Shown here: piece by piece, positions 23,641 through 35,078 of the stretch
How positions within the stretch are numbered: position 1 is the first letter of the stretch
Layout of the letters: every line of letters begins with the position of its first letter
NCBI GenBank assembly: GCA_023213315.1
Contig: JAKCPI010001928.1
Span: forward strand, 1 to 64,000
Length of the DNA: 64,000 nt
Direction: 5' to 3'
Origin: Euborellia annulipes
Lineage: Eukaryota > Arthropoda > Insecta > Dermaptera > Anisolabididae
Notes under the pieces: generated by a model
Seen by the model: only the letters and a program-made list of their open reading frames with translations
Database searches by the model: none
What the model was told of the DNA's origin: nothing
Translations under genes and position numbers: made by a program

Positions 23641-24359
23641 AAGGGAGTTAGAAGGTAATGATGGAGGAGGGTTGTTTAGAAAAACTTAACTTCGCATAGC
23701 CTAGATCAGGTCGCGTAAACTTGCCAGAACATATAGAGACATACTGTATATATATACTGTATATATATAATTAAGATGGATTTATACAAAGCCGTGCCCG
23801 TGCTGTCGCAGTGATTTTAAGGAGAAATAAGCAACCGTTTCTGAATAAATTTTAGTAGATCTCCTAGGAAATATAAGAAACTATGTATTCGATTGAATCC
23901 AATGGCAAAATATTCAGCCGATAGAATTTTCGCTTATTCATTTACAGTATTGAAAATTCTCTTTCAAATGCGAAACTTTTGCTAAATCCGATATCTTTTC
24001 AAATCTTAATGAATCTTATAATTAAATTTATTTTAGAAAGTTACTGTTAATAAGATATAGTTTTCTTTTCTATTACCATAAATGCCTATATATTATTTAA
24101 GAAAATAAGCATTGTTAATTTGAGGGGCTTCGTTGTAGTTTAAACAATGCCAAGCTCTGCTTAGGTGAGAGTTGAACTTAAAATTGAAATAAAAAATAAT
24201 CGAAAAGATAATTATTATATTAAATTCGTTATAGTCAAAAACGTCAAAATGTCAAAATTTTTTTTTTTTTAATTTGGGATATTCTCCTTAAAGATAAAAA
24301 TTACTACCCATATTAAAATAAATTTCTAATTTTAATATTCAATTAATAATTTAAATTTA

Positions 24360-24760
24360 TATCAGGAATGAAAGTTGGAAGAAAAATGCAGCCAGAATTT
24401 TTTCTTTAAAAATATATTTCAACAGCTCAGATGAAATTGTACTGCCCTGAGTCAATTATCACATTAGGCACAAAAAAAATAAATATATTGTATTGGTGAT
24501 AGAAGAAGGAAAAAGTTTATCTTGAACTGAAAACTTTTTTCCCTGATGTTATATCCTAAATTAATTTTAATACCGGACACAATGCAAAATATATGTATAT
24601 GAAGACCAACAGCAGCTCCGAGGATGGCTTTGACCAAAGCCGAAACGTCAGCTGTTGAAATATATTTTTAAAGAAAAAATTCTGGCTGCATTTTTCTTCC
24701 AACTTTCATTCCTGATACAAATTCCACCAGCCATAAAATACCCTTATACTAATTTAAATT
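24360..24760. mobile_element. Foldback element with perfect 68-bp inverted repeats
   Basis: 24360-24427 and 24650-24717 are perfect inverted copies (TATCAGGAATGAAAGTTGGA at the outer end, CAACAGCT at the inner). The same family lies at 47517-47700. The right inner part carries the hammerhead-like motif. No coding sequence. Penelope-like elements often leave such inverted pairs, but no Penelope protein is present to prove it. Confidence 0.8.
24611..24656 (+). ncRNA. Hammerhead-ribozyme-like motif (stem I of 7 bp)
   Basis: Order: AGCAGCT, core CCGAGGA, hairpin GGCTTTG/CAAAGCC, GAAA, CGTC, AGCTGTT. The flanks AGCAGCT and AGCTGTT pair over 7 bp (one G-U), giving stem I; the hairpin gives stem II; A-C/G-U between GAAA and the C gives a two-pair stem III as in dimeric hammerheads. 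The core is CUGANGA except C for U at position 4, and one extra U precedes stem II. Activity is untested. Confidence 0.5.
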
Positions 24761-24881
24761 TAGTTAAATAAATTAAAATTCATTTTAATATGGTTCGTAA
24801 AATATATAAATTTCAAGAATGGCAGGCCATTCTTGAATTTAAAAACTAAAATTAGAATGAATAATAAAAAATGTGACTGAC

Positions 24882-25206
24882 ATGCCGGACACCGACCGTT
24901 GTGCACGAGTGCCTGCGGGAATGGTCCCGCAGCTGTTGTGGTAACTGTAGTGGGGAAGATAGGACCGCCACCAGGATAAGGTCCTGCTCTTTGAAAAGCT
25001 TGACCGAAATTGGGGCGGTATAACGCTGTCGGAGTTCCAGCAGCTGCGCCACCCATAGCCACTGCAGCCGCAGCGGCTGCAGCAGCGGCCGCCGCCGCTG
25101 AGCTAGATGGAGGCATCGCTCCAGCTGCAGCTGCGGCTGCAGCAGCAGCTGCGGCAGCCGAACCACCGTTCATCTGGGTGGCAACACCAAGGCCAAGAAC
25201 TCCCGG
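24882..25206 (-). CDS. NOL4: NOL4-like protein, poly-alanine exon
   Basis: Internal exon. Acceptor TTTTTACAG at 25215-25207; the frame enters in phase 0 as PGVLGLGVATQMNGG, then two alanine runs (about 12 and 13 Ala) around a MPPSSS spacer, then TPTALYRPNFGQAFQRAGPY and a Gly/Pro/Thr-rich end. Two donors fit: CAT-GTCAGT ending the exon at 24882, or ACG-GTCGGT ending it at 24897. Both leave one base over, as the next exon needs. The second would give Gly before PTDLSMK, as in vertebrate NOL4; the first has the better donor and would give Trp. The alanine runs are GCN repeats that may vary in length. Plus-strand open frames over this exon are shadows. Confidence 0.85.
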
Positions 25207-26820
25207 CTGTAAAAATAAAATAATATGTTACAAATTCAATTTATAAACACAAGAATGCTATATCTAGAACTGGGGATTATATTGTTATTTACACACGTTT
25301 TCAAAATTAAACATCTTTTGTTAAGTACATATATGAGCAATTGAGGGGGAAAGATTTCTCGACGAATGTAGATATTGTATAAAGTTAATTTATTGATATT
25401 TTTGAATTTTGGAATGACTTCTCTTAAACCAGTAGTTCCCAACATTTTTGTGGCCCATGTTCCCTTTCTGAAGATTGACTAACACCTATCGCCCCCTTTT
25501 CATTGTATGCCTAATTTTAATTTGAAGCAAAGTGTAAATATAAAGCAGTTACATCCAATCGCTTCGAACTGAACGGTTTTGGACCGAAGCTACCCGAGAA
25601 AATTCACTAGGTGTTTAAAATTTTTCTTTTCTAAAGGAAAACCGACCTTAACGGACCGAACCCGGCAAAGTCGGGATCCCTGCAAGTTGTTCTAAATCAT
25701 ATACGAATCCCCAGACGAGAATTTTCTGAGATAATGTTTTAAGAGTATTTGTTCTTCGTTTTAGACAAATTTCTTTTTGTTTATTGAACTTAACCTCTAA
25801 TACTGACAGTGCATTCGATTTAATTTTACCTCAATTTTAAAGGATCTTTACTTGCCTCGATATTCTTTACTAGCACAATTGATAATATCACAAAATTTTT
25901 CCATCTATGGAGCCCTTAAATAACTAAAAAACAAACATAATCATCTAAAACCCTATGTAAAATCGTTGATATATGTAAATCAGGCGCCATATTGACTTGT
26001 TCATTCATACTATCTATCTATTGTTCAATGCGTGTGCGAAGAATAGTTGCCGTTTCGTGAATTAGACAAAAATTTTGTTATTGAATTCGCGAAATAGGCA
26101 TAAAATTGCCTAATATGTGAACTCGGCAGAGGGCTTGCCGAATTCACGAAAACGGCAAAATTTTGCCAATAAAAGAAAAGAATATACAATTGAAACTCGA
26201 TTATTAGGATTAATTAAGAGTAACCTGTGACAATCCTCAATGAAGGGATGACTTGACAGTGAAATCAATTGTTTTAAATTGCGTCATTTAAGAACCTACC
26301 ACCATTATAGGAAAATAAACTCCATTGTCCGGATTGCCAATGCCAAGCCTTCCACCTATCACTCATAATTTCCTTATAAAATGAATCGCTGATACTTAAA
26401 AGTCACTCTATTGATTTCATTTCGCCTTAGGATTTTAAACATATTAATTCACTTTATCCATTAAGTTTTTTTTTTTTTTTTTTTTTTGTCTGGTTGGATA
26501 ACAAAACAGAAACATATCTTTATTCGTGACTGGTGTATATTCTAATTATCATCGAATACCAACCACTTGTCGTAATAACATTAGGGATTTTTTTTTTTTT
26601 TTTTTTCAAAAACCCGCAACCGAATGGGTAATTTGCATAATTCCCCTGCGGACGTTTTCTTCTGTTTCTTCTTCTTTTTTTATCTTTTAATAATGTAAAT
26701 TTCGACCTTATCGAAAATGAGAATAATAATAACAAAGTGAATTTTTTATAAGCGCAATAGTGAGCGTCATTTTATAATACGGCATGTTTTGATATCTAGT
26801 AAAAATCAACATTTTCTTAC
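25207..26820. other. NOL4-like intron
   Basis: Non-coding. Holds a hAT-like end at about 25430 (CCAGTAGTTCCCAAC) and a palindromic patch at 26040-26165. There TTGCCGTTTCGTGAATT and GAATTCACGAAAACGGCAA are inverted copies and GGCAAAATTTTGCC is a perfect palindrome. Poly-T tracts lie at 26466-26487 and 26588-26606. Confidence 0.6.
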
Positions 26821-26943
26821 TTCGCATTTGATATTATTGTTGAGAGCTGCTACTGTAGCTGCAGGAACAGGCGCGACTGTCGCTGTTGTGGGTTTTATTT
26901 CTGTCACAGGTGAACTGTAATGGTCCAGAGGTCTTGTTTCCGT
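26821..26943 (-). CDS. NOL4: NOL4-like protein, internal exon (41 codons)
   Basis: Acceptor GTTTTAG at 26950-26944 and donor GCGAA-GTAAGA at 26820, phase 0 at both ends. It reads TETRPLDHYSSPVTEIKPTT, then a run rich in Ala, Thr, Val and Pro, then NNNIKCE. It joins in frame to the exons at 29204-28998 and 25206-24882. The sequence is low in conserved landmarks, so the call rests on splice sites, phase and position. Confidence 0.75.
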
Positions 26944-28997
26944 CTAAAACACCATCAATCATACGATTAGCACTCAAGTTGTTCATTCTATTTATACTTA
27001 AGGTAAAAATAACATAGCAACAGGTCTATAAATATCAAGACAGGATTTAGATACTATTATATGGAGTAATTTTATTCCCCTTTTAGGGTAGGTTGCTTTA
27101 TCTTGAATTAACTAGCTATCCCTCGAATAAGCTAGTTGACTATGAATTTTTTGAGACTTATTTTCACCTTGTTCTTTCCAGCAAAATTATCTAATATTTA
27201 ATTGTTAAATAGAAAATGTATGCCTACTACCTAGGCTGATCGGGACTTTTGAATAATTTTATTTTTAAATTGAATATTGAGATGTAAGTACCGTGGATCC
27301 AGGCAGAGAGGGCAGCGGTTGGCTCACGGGTTCGAGTCCCAAACGCATCCTTTTTGCATTGTGGCTCTCATTTTCGCAAGCCTGTGCCAAAATCTGTTCC
27401 GCCTGGACGGACGTCAGATGAGCTGGAGTCGGTCTCGTCTATAAGTAAATAAAAAACAATCAATATAAAAGTTTAAAAAAATAAATAAAGATTATTTAAA
27501 TAGTAACATTTGCCCCTGGTAAAACAATTGCCTTCTGTGCTAGGGTCAGCGGTTCGTTTTCTGTCCCAAACGATAAAAATTTTTTAAAATTATATTGAAA
27601 AAAATAAATTTAAAAAAGAAGGAGAAAAAATTAAAAAAAAAACGGAATCTAAATGTATGTTTAACAATGGCAGGAGGTGGCAGCCAGGAAAGAGAGTCTC
27701 TAAATCAATGGAACTTCCCAAAAGTCGCGGCGTTTCGGGACAAATTTATTAATAGAAACACTCCTTTCTGGTTGCCACCTCCTGTCATTGTTCAAATATA
27801 ACAATCAAAGCCAATTCCACACTCGATAAATTTAATTCTTTTGAGGAATCTAAATGGCCTCAGATGTTTTAACAAAATATATTCAAGGGATCGTATTTTT
27901 TTTTTAGCTAAGGGGGGACTCATATTTGAAGATTAGTCAAAATATATATATATATATATTTAAGCTTATTTATAATAGCTATATATTTTTTTCCAGAGGA
28001 TCTTCTCTAAAAGTTCCTTTAAGCAGGGGCGTATATAGAAATTTTTTTCGGTGGGGGCCCGAACTGATTTTTAAATACCCCCTCCCCCAACACAAAAATA
28101 ATTTTAAAATACCGGATATACCTGAGCCCCGAGGGCCCCGAGCCCTCTCAGACAAAAATTACATTAATAAAAATGCTTATATAGGCCATCTTAATATATT
28201 TCATTTTTTTTAATTCATTTTATTTATGAGACGAACTTTTGTTATTTAAACAAAAAATGTAGATATTGTCCATATATCTGTATATAGTGTATATAGAATT
28301 GAAAAATTTCAGGAAGGCCTTGTCATGACCCCCTCCCTTAAACAAAAATTTTATTATACTTTTAATGTATCAATTTCTTTTTTTGTCACGGGTCGTTAGT
28401 TAAGAATTTCAAGGGCGGGGGAAGGGGTGTGGGCTCCCTCACCATGCCTTATTATAATGCCTCTATTCTTTTGTTGATTTCAATGAATAATTTTATTTTT
28501 TTTTTTTATATTTTCTACTCGTTTTTTTTTAATTATTTCAACCTTTAGGGGTCAGTGTTTGTAAGGTTGAGAAAAACTGAATCAGACATGAGTGAAATGA
28601 AAATGTCTAATACATGTATTTTCTTTTGGAGCTAGTACCTGAGAGCGGTTCAATTTCTTGTTGATTAAATAATTCCACACAAACATGAAAAAAAAAATTT
28701 GGCCAATTGATCTTCTAAAGAAAAGATAATTATAGATCTATAATTAATTTAAAAAATAGGTCTAAATGAAAAGTTAGATATTTTTTATCACGAATACAAA
28801 GGGTTCTTTTTGAAAAAACGAATTAGATCTGTTGGTAGTTGGGTTGCCTGCTAATCAGGGGCTCTCTTTGGTTCCTGGATTCGTCTCAAGTCTTTTCTCC
28901 TCATGGAATACCAGCTAAGGCTAAGCTGGAAGGACTTAAAGAAAAAAAAAAAAAAAAATTAAATAAAAAGTTAAAGAAGACAAGTTTGAATGCTGAC
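26944..28997. other. NOL4-like intron with SINE remnants
   Basis: A tRNA-like SINE head lies at 27290-27440 (GGTTGGCTCACGGGTTCGAGTCCC). An inverted pair, AATGGCAGGAGGTGGCAGCCAG (27666) with TGGTTGCCACCTCCTGTCATT (27769), forms a small MITE. A further repeat patch lies at 28020-28145 (GGGGCGTATATAG). I found no exon for the segment (HLTSAVAESIL) that follows the core in vertebrate NOL4. Confidence 0.55.
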
Positions 28998-29204
28998 CTG
29001 ATCCCATTGTCCGCTGCCGTCTCTCGATCGTTTATTACGTCGGCAAGACTTTAAATAAGTGCGAATCCGTTTTCTTGCCCGTTCCGCAAATTCCGGGAAT
29101 TGTCTTGTACAACTGTCGATAATCGCCTGAATCTTCTCTTTAGGTTGTTTGGAAATAGGAACGATCCGATCAAGATTCTCGTCAACAAATAAACGCACAA
29201 ACAT
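28998..29204 (-). CDS. NOL4: NOL4-like protein, conserved core exon (69 codons)
   Basis: The strongest identification in the window. Acceptor TTTTCAG at 29211-29205, donor GATCAG-GTCAGC at 28997, phase 0 at both ends. It encodes [20 protein letters not shown], then [19 protein letters not shown] and [19 protein letters not shown], which agrees almost residue for residue with the conserved block of vertebrate NOL4 and NOL4L. The first Met is internal; in the family it follows ERLKAFN, exactly as supplied by the exon at 31897-31748. The basic C-terminal part may bind nucleic acid or act in nuclear import; this is inference. Confidence 0.95.
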
Positions 29205-31192
29205 CTGAAAATTAAAGATGATTATGATCGATTAATGAAATATACTTCAAATGGAAAATTAGTAGGTCAAGGTTTTACAGGATACTAGATGAAAATTTAT
29301 CATGGAGTGGCACACTCTAGATTCATATAAGTAAATATTAATACAAGTAGCTTAGAAGCCAATTATTGCAACCCTTAGGGGTCAGTCTTTATTATGCGAT
29401 TAGGTATTTTTTTTCATATTTTCTGATTTTTGGAAATTTTATTCAATATTCTTTTTTATAACATTTAGAGTTTCGACCGGTGAATTTTTTAAATTAAAAT
29501 AAACAAATAAAACACTAGGCTAATTGGGCATTTTACTTTAGGCCATATAGACTTGCGCCCCTTGGTTTCAAGATTAACATTATTGACATTTGTCAATACC
29601 TCTAGTCTCTCGGCCAAGGGTTTAATCAATTAATAACTTGAAATAAACAACCGATTGTTTTATTTTTATATTTTAAATATTCTTTTTAGTTATTAAAGGA
29701 TTAATTAATATTAATTAACATTATTTTTCTATAAGAATGAGTAACTCATGGGAAACACTAAACTACTCACATATTTGTTAAATATAATTTTATATAATCG
29801 AACAGAAAAATAAGATTGGCAAATAAATATGAAATGAAAAAGAAATATGAACAGATTTATGCTGAGGAACTTTGACAGATGAAACCATTTAATATTTCTC
29901 TATTCGTTCTATTAATTATGTATTATTTGAGGTAATTTTAAGCAATAAAAGATTCTAAATAATAAATTTCTAGTTTTATTGAAATTTGAAATTAATTTAG
30001 TCCCCTGTGAATGCTTAAAGTTTCAGGAAAATCTTGAAAATTCTCAAAGTTCAAAGGCGATGGAAAAAATATGACCTCTATGGATCAGGACCACCCTAAG
30101 TTAAGACAAAGTAAAAAACGTTGAGTTTTTTTATTGTAGGCCTATGGTCTTTATAGATGTTTTTTATTTTTTATTTGTAATTTCATTCCAACTCAATATT
30201 TTTATTGAAATTTTGCAAGTTTTTTGAATTCCGATCCTTAATAATAGCTGTTTTTTAAAATTTAAAGATCAAAATCACGAATTAAATTTAAATTAGTTAT
30301 ATTTTTTAAATTTTTAAGCTAATCAAAAATTAATCCACATAAATATTATTTGTGAATACTGCTTACTTGGTTTGATATATGATAAAAATAATTTTATAAT
30401 AAAAAAAAGTAACATCTAACGAATTTAGTCCTTTAAAGGAAGAGAATTTCATAAAGCTTCGTCTTTTTTTTCTCTATCAGCGAATCTATTGTCTTGAAAG
30501 GAGATGAGCTTTTATGGTAACTTGTATCTGTAAATACTTTACGTAAAGTAGAAGAAATTGTTCAACAATCGCACAAGCAATTTTAAAATGATATTAGAAA
30601 TGGGAGGAGAGGAAATTATTTTAACTATTATATTTAAATGATGGGTGGTAGAAATTATATCAAAAACAAAATACGGAATAATTAGGTGAATAAAAAATAA
30701 ATTAGTTGGTTGGGACCCTTATTTGGCTGTTTTACATCCCTCTCCCCTAACTTGTCAGCACTAATAAGCAAATCGTTAATCCACCCTCCCCAAACATTTC
30801 TTGGGCACTTTGAAATCGATGGGCTTTTTTGTTATTGGACTCAAAGGTCTACTTTTAAAAGGCTTGTATAATCAATTTATTAACCCACTTCTTCCTTGTC
30901 AGAATAATTTGGATGGACATAGGCAGAAACGCCAAAGGGTCGCCTACGCATAAGAAAAAACATCCCCTTCTAAGCTGCTAACTTAATAACTTCAAAAATC
31001 CCTTAAAAATAAAAATGAGATGACTTTTTTTTTGAAGAATCTTATGAAAAAAAATCAACGATAAACAGAGAAACGTTGCTGGAATGTTTTTTTACTAAAC
31101 TTTACCAAAAATCAACGCTTTATTTTTTTAAATCAACATAAACTCGGCCTAATACTTCAAAAAATAAAATTTTGAAAAAATCAAACAACAAT
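29205..31192. other. NOL4-like intron
   Basis: AT-rich. The segment at about 29730-30060 (including AATCTTGAAAATTCTCAAAG and CAGTTTATGCTGAGGAACTTTGACAG-like text) recurs inverted at 43500-43830, so it is a dispersed repeat of some 330 bp. No exon seen. Confidence 0.6.
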
Positions 31193-31588
31193 TTGGCTTT
31201 GAACGCACACCAATGGGGCAAAAACGTTTTTGTCTAAAACTGTTTTTAAATGCTTTTTCTATCGGTCAACGTACACCGTGGAGACAAACCCCAATTGGAC
31301 ATGATTCGACATCATTGAACAAAATGTTTTGCCTTTGGGCGTTTTGTTCAATCTGTTGACATGAGAAAATTTTTCATTGAGCGTTTTTGCTCAATCAGTG
31401 TGCGTTGGCAGTGGACAAAATGTTCTGTCTGTTAAGCAAAAAATGCCAACGTCCACCGATTAGGCAAAAATGCTCAATGGCAAAACATTTTGCCTAATTG
31501 GTGTGCGTTGGCTTTGAGCAAAACGTTTTGCTCTTGGACAAAACGTTTTATCCAAGAGCGTTTTGCGTTGGTGTGGGTTCAGCCTAAG
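31193..31588. mobile_element. TIR MITE rich in CAAAACGTTTTG palindromes
   Basis: Outer inverted repeats of about 40 bp: TTGGCTTTGAACGCACACCA on the left pairs with GGTGTGGGTTCAGCCTAA on the right. Inside are many inverted copies of GAGCAAAACG, CAAAATGTTTTGCC and GGTGTGCGTTGGC, so the whole sequence can fold in several ways. No ORF. Sits in an intron. Confidence 0.75.
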
Positions 31589-31747
31589 TAACCAGAAATT
31601 TATGATTGTGCTTTGAAGTTTGAAGCTATTTTAAATAATATTATTTTCTACTAATATAGTAAGACTAATTTTAAGTCAGATCCCCTCACGATAAAAACCC
31701 AAAGGTTATTTAAATGAAAATAGGAAACAAAATGATAAAATATTTAC

Positions 31748-31897
31748 ATTAAATGCCTTTAGACGCTCTGGATCATACTGATGAGGGTCAATCTTGTCTT
31801 CGGCGTCGTCATCATCATCATCGTCGTCCTCTTTGTTCCCGCTGGAACTGGTCTCATCGTGTCCTGATCCGGGTTCATGGGTCAGCAACACCGGGCT
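31748..31897 (-). CDS. NOL4: NOL4-like protein, acidic exon (50 codons)
   Basis: Acceptor TTGTTCTCAG at 31907-31898 and donor TTTAAT-GTAAAT at 31747, phase 0 at both ends. It encodes SPVLLTHEPGSGHDETSSSG, a run of eight Asp, then DPHQYDPERLKAFN. The ending ERLKAFN directly before [11 protein letters not shown] is the known NOL4 order. The acidic run is encoded by GAC/GAT repeats. Confidence 0.92.
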
Positions 31898-31914
31898 CTG
31901 AGAACAAGCCAATT

Positions 31915-32175
31915 ATCAACAAGGGGAATACAAGGGGGGTAAAGGGGGTAATTACCCCCCGAGATTCGAAAAAATACCTTTTTTCGCAAAAAAATTTATT
32001 TTAGTGTAAAATTTTTAAAATTAATACTTAAAAATTTGATGTGTATTTATATTCTGGCAAACAAGTACAGAATGCGCTTTTAAATTACCGAAATTAAAAA
32101 AAAATAGTGTGCTGTGCGACGAGTCACACCAGATTACCCCCCCCGAGAAACACCTCTGGATCCGCCCTTGATTAT
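31915..32175. repeat. Copy of the poly-C/CACACCAGATTACC repeat
   Basis: Same family as 21205-21440 and 44783-45058: AAGGGGGTAATTACCCCCCG at one end, TTCTGGCAAACAAGTACAGAATG inside, and GTCACACCAGATTACCCCCC then CTCTGGATCCGCCCTTG at the other end. Confidence 0.75.
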
Positions 32176-32311
32176 CAATGCCACTTTACATTACTATCAG
32201 ATTCAATTCATAAATACACATATATTTAATTGTGAGCTGTGTTTGTGGCTGGAAGTATTTCAAAAAAATTCAAGACATATGCAGCCAAAATTATTTCTTT
32301 TATTATGCCGT

Positions 32312-32360
32312 TCCAGGCTGATGTTTCGGCCATTGGTCTATGCCATCTTCAGACCCGGAG
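32312..32360 (-). ncRNA. Hammerhead-like motif
   Basis: Minus strand: CTCCGGGT, CTGAAGA (exact CUGANGA core), stem GGC/GCC with loop, GAAA, CATC, AGCCTGGA. Stem I pairs with two mismatches, and CATC replaces CGTC. Preceded by AATTATTTTGGCTGCAT-type text as in the 24360 element. Confidence 0.45.
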
Positions 32361-32742
32361 GCGAAAATAAATGAAAATTAAAATTTCAGCGACACATTTT
32401 AGCATGAACGGAGTCATAAGGACAACGAAAGAATGATCATATTTAATATTAATAATGAAATATTTAATATAATACTACTAAGCATAGGCTTAGCTACGTG
32501 AGGGGGGGAGCTTCAAACCCCTACCTTGGGACCCCATACCATGACTAGATATTTAAGAGTCTATAATACAAAAAATTTGATAACTTGCGCTAGCAATTTT
32601 GCATTTGTATTGTATTTTAAAAAAGAAAAGCATTTTCTGGTGTTTTTTCCCCTAGTAAGCCTCAATCACTAATTTTATCAATAGATTAGTTGAATCTTGC
32701 TAATCATGTAAATTGTGTAATATATTTCCTGTAGCAAATTTT

Positions 32743-33105
32743 TACTTTCTCTTACCTCTATATATGTTAATATATATATATAGAGAGAGAAAGTATTGGT
32801 TTCATGTCAAAAATTCGATGTCGAGCTTTTGATGGATATATACGTTTTGAAGTCCCCTGAGTTCAAAAAAGTGGTTTTCGCGACATGGTCTGTCTGTGGG
32901 TGGGTGGGTAGGTGTTCAATTTCAACCATGAAGGAATTGAGCTAGGAGGTTGAAATTTTATATTTAAGTTAGACACCCCCATAGGGCGTGAAAATAAGCT
33001 TTTAATCAAAATCGGTCAAAAAGTACTAGTACTTTACTGATATAGTTTTTCAGTTTTTTTTTCTCGATTTTATCAAAATTCGCTCCAACGATTTTTTTTT
33101 GAAGA
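32743..33105 (+). repeat. Two-hairpin element, 3'-truncated copy
   Basis: Starts with the family left end TACTTTCTCTTACC plus hairpin (CTCTATATATG/TATATATAGAGAG), then GAAAGTATTGGTTTCATG and the palindrome AAGTACTAGTACTT. Ends after CAACGATTTTTT; the right hairpin is missing. Confidence 0.85.
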
Positions 33106-33474
33106 GGTGAATTTCTTAGGTTTCAAAGTATGCCTAGTTTATAACAATAACTTTCACTAAAACGCAGTTTCTTTTTATAAACATTTGATATCATGCATTT
33201 TTTTTTAATGTATGAAAAAGAATTTGATATAGGTGTAAAATACTTGCTTATTTATAGAAATCATGCATAGTTTCAAGGTTCAAACAAAGAAAAAATTTTA
33301 CTTTTGAAATCGTAATACATTTTTGTGCTAACTAAATCCCATTTGTCTCTTTTTAGCCTAAGTCTAAAGAAAAAGTAAAATAAGAATGAAAAGGAAACGC
33401 CATATAAGGGAAGTAAAATTACATCTGACGTTGTTCAGTTGCTTTACCTTTTTCTCAACTTTGTTCGAAATTAA

Positions 33475-33870
33475 TAAAATACTAGCTGCCGTATCCGCTT
33501 TCGGGTTTATGCCCCTTATGCTCTCTCATGAATGGATCGACACTCTTTTTAATTTGAGAGATTTAATTATTACAATTGTTTATATTTGATTTTTTATAAA
33601 ACCCAATACTTTTAAATAAGAAATTTTCAATTTTCAAAAATTTTTTGAGTTTCCTCAAATGAGGCTTCGAGGACGGGACTAATTTTTCTGAACTCTCAGG
33701 CCTATGTTCTCTATAAGAATGCCAAGCACCATTTCGAAATTCCAAATAGAGCGCGACAGATAGAGGGACATTGGGGAATTATATTTACTAGCCGCGCCAC
33801 CAGCTTTCGGCATTCTTTGACCCGTGGACCTCTATTATTACTAGCCGCGTCGCCCAACATCGGTCTCGCT
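33475..33870 (+). repeat. Retroelement 3'-end fragments (ACTAGCCGCG type)
   Basis: Phrases ACTAGCTGCCGTATCCGC (33481) and ACTAGCCGCGTCGCCCAAC (33839), plus TTTCGGCATTCTTTGACCCG (33804), are typical of SINE/RTE tails that start with ACTAGC-GCC-CCG. Two or three fragments lie in a row. Confidence 0.45.
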
Positions 33871-34126
33871 GGTGATTTGGAAGCACCAGTATTATTCTTA
33901 AACTCTACATAACGCCCTTTATTAGGATGGATAATTTCATTTCGCGAAGTGGTTCAAAGAGAACGGTGCAAACGGTCAGACGGTACATATATTTTTGAAA
34001 TTCTAAAATTATTTTTTCATAAAAATAAGATCCACACTTCTACGTTAGAAGTTTATTAAAAAATTATTAAGTGAGTTGGTCATTTGGGTTGCCTAAGTAT
34101 TAATGAGAGGGATTTGTATAAGTTCT

Positions 34127-34762
34127 TCTGATGTGACTGGTCGCACAGCACACAACTTTCTCTTACCTTCGGTAATCAAAAGTTGTGTACTTCTCTGCTT
34201 GTCACACCAGATTTTTTGTGTCGACATATTTTTAGTTTCAGACGACAGTACGGTACATTCCAATTTCAAGATGTAAAATTTATAAGAATGAGGAAATATT
34301 TATATTTTGTTACCATGGCAACCAATTCTCCTATCTTTCCTATGAAGTACAAGAGTAAAGTGGTCTTCATTAGATTTCAATGGAAAAATGAGAATATACA
34401 TTTTAAAGAGCATCTAAAAAATAATAGATTTTTTAATTTCAAACAAAATCGTTGTAACAAATTTTGAGAAAATCGAAAAATTACATCAGTAAAGTACTAG
34501 TACTCTTTAGTCGATTTTGTTCAAGTTTCATGTCACGTCCCATGGGGGTGCCTAACTTAAATATAAAATTTCAACGTCCTAGCTCTTTTCGTTCTTGAGA
34601 TATTTTGTTCACAAACTCAGACAGACCATGTCGCCAAAACCACTTTTTTGGATTCAGGGGACCTCAAAACGTGTATATCCGTCAAAATCTCGACATCGAA
34701 TTGACATGAATCCAATACTTTCTCTCTCTGTATATTAACATATATAGAGGTAAGAGAAAGTA
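34127..34762 (-). repeat. Two-hairpin element, full-length copy
   Basis: On the minus strand it runs from TACTTTCTCTTACC (34762) to the big right-end hairpin at 34127-34215 (arms GCACACAACTTTC and AAAAGTTGTGT). The central ACTAGTACTTTACTG and the TTGCCATGGTAAC block are present. Internal (GT)n is short here. Confidence 0.85.
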
Positions 34763-34923
34763 AATGACACAAAAATTGGCATCTTCGAAACAGACAGGTT
34801 TTTTTTTTCTTTAATAGCACCCAATAAAAAAAACTCCGGATGCTTCATGATTCAGTAATCAACCCATTCAATTCTTCAACCATAAATAAATTTCGATGTT
34901 AAACAAAATAAATTGGTGCTTAC

Positions 34924-35078
34924 CGATTGATCTCTAGGCCCCGGGGGTGTTGAGGTTTTACTGGCTGCCTTGAGACTGTGATGATATCCTGGCCAAAGAC
35001 CAGCAACGTCATCCGAGCCATCTTCTGATGCAGCCGCTGCAGCTGACGAAACGCCGAGCCGAGCTTCACCGTTACGCC
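34924..35078 (-). CDS. NOL4: NOL4-like protein, Ala/Ser-rich exon (51 codons)
   Basis: Acceptor TTGTTCTCAG at 35088-35079 and donor CAATCG-GTAAGC at 34923. The exon completes a codon with its first two bases, then reads RNGEARLGVSSAAAAASEDG, SDDVAGLWPGYHHSLKAASK and TSTPPGPRDQS, and ends in phase 0, which fits the next exon. A second frame is open across the exon but would not join in phase. No domain is known here; the Ser/Pro/Ala content suggests a flexible nuclear linker. Confidence 0.8.

Noticed and set aside
25010..25246. Plus-strand alanine-rich frame
   Set aside because: Shadow of the GCN-repeat exon of the NOL4-like gene; it does not fit splice sites on this strand.
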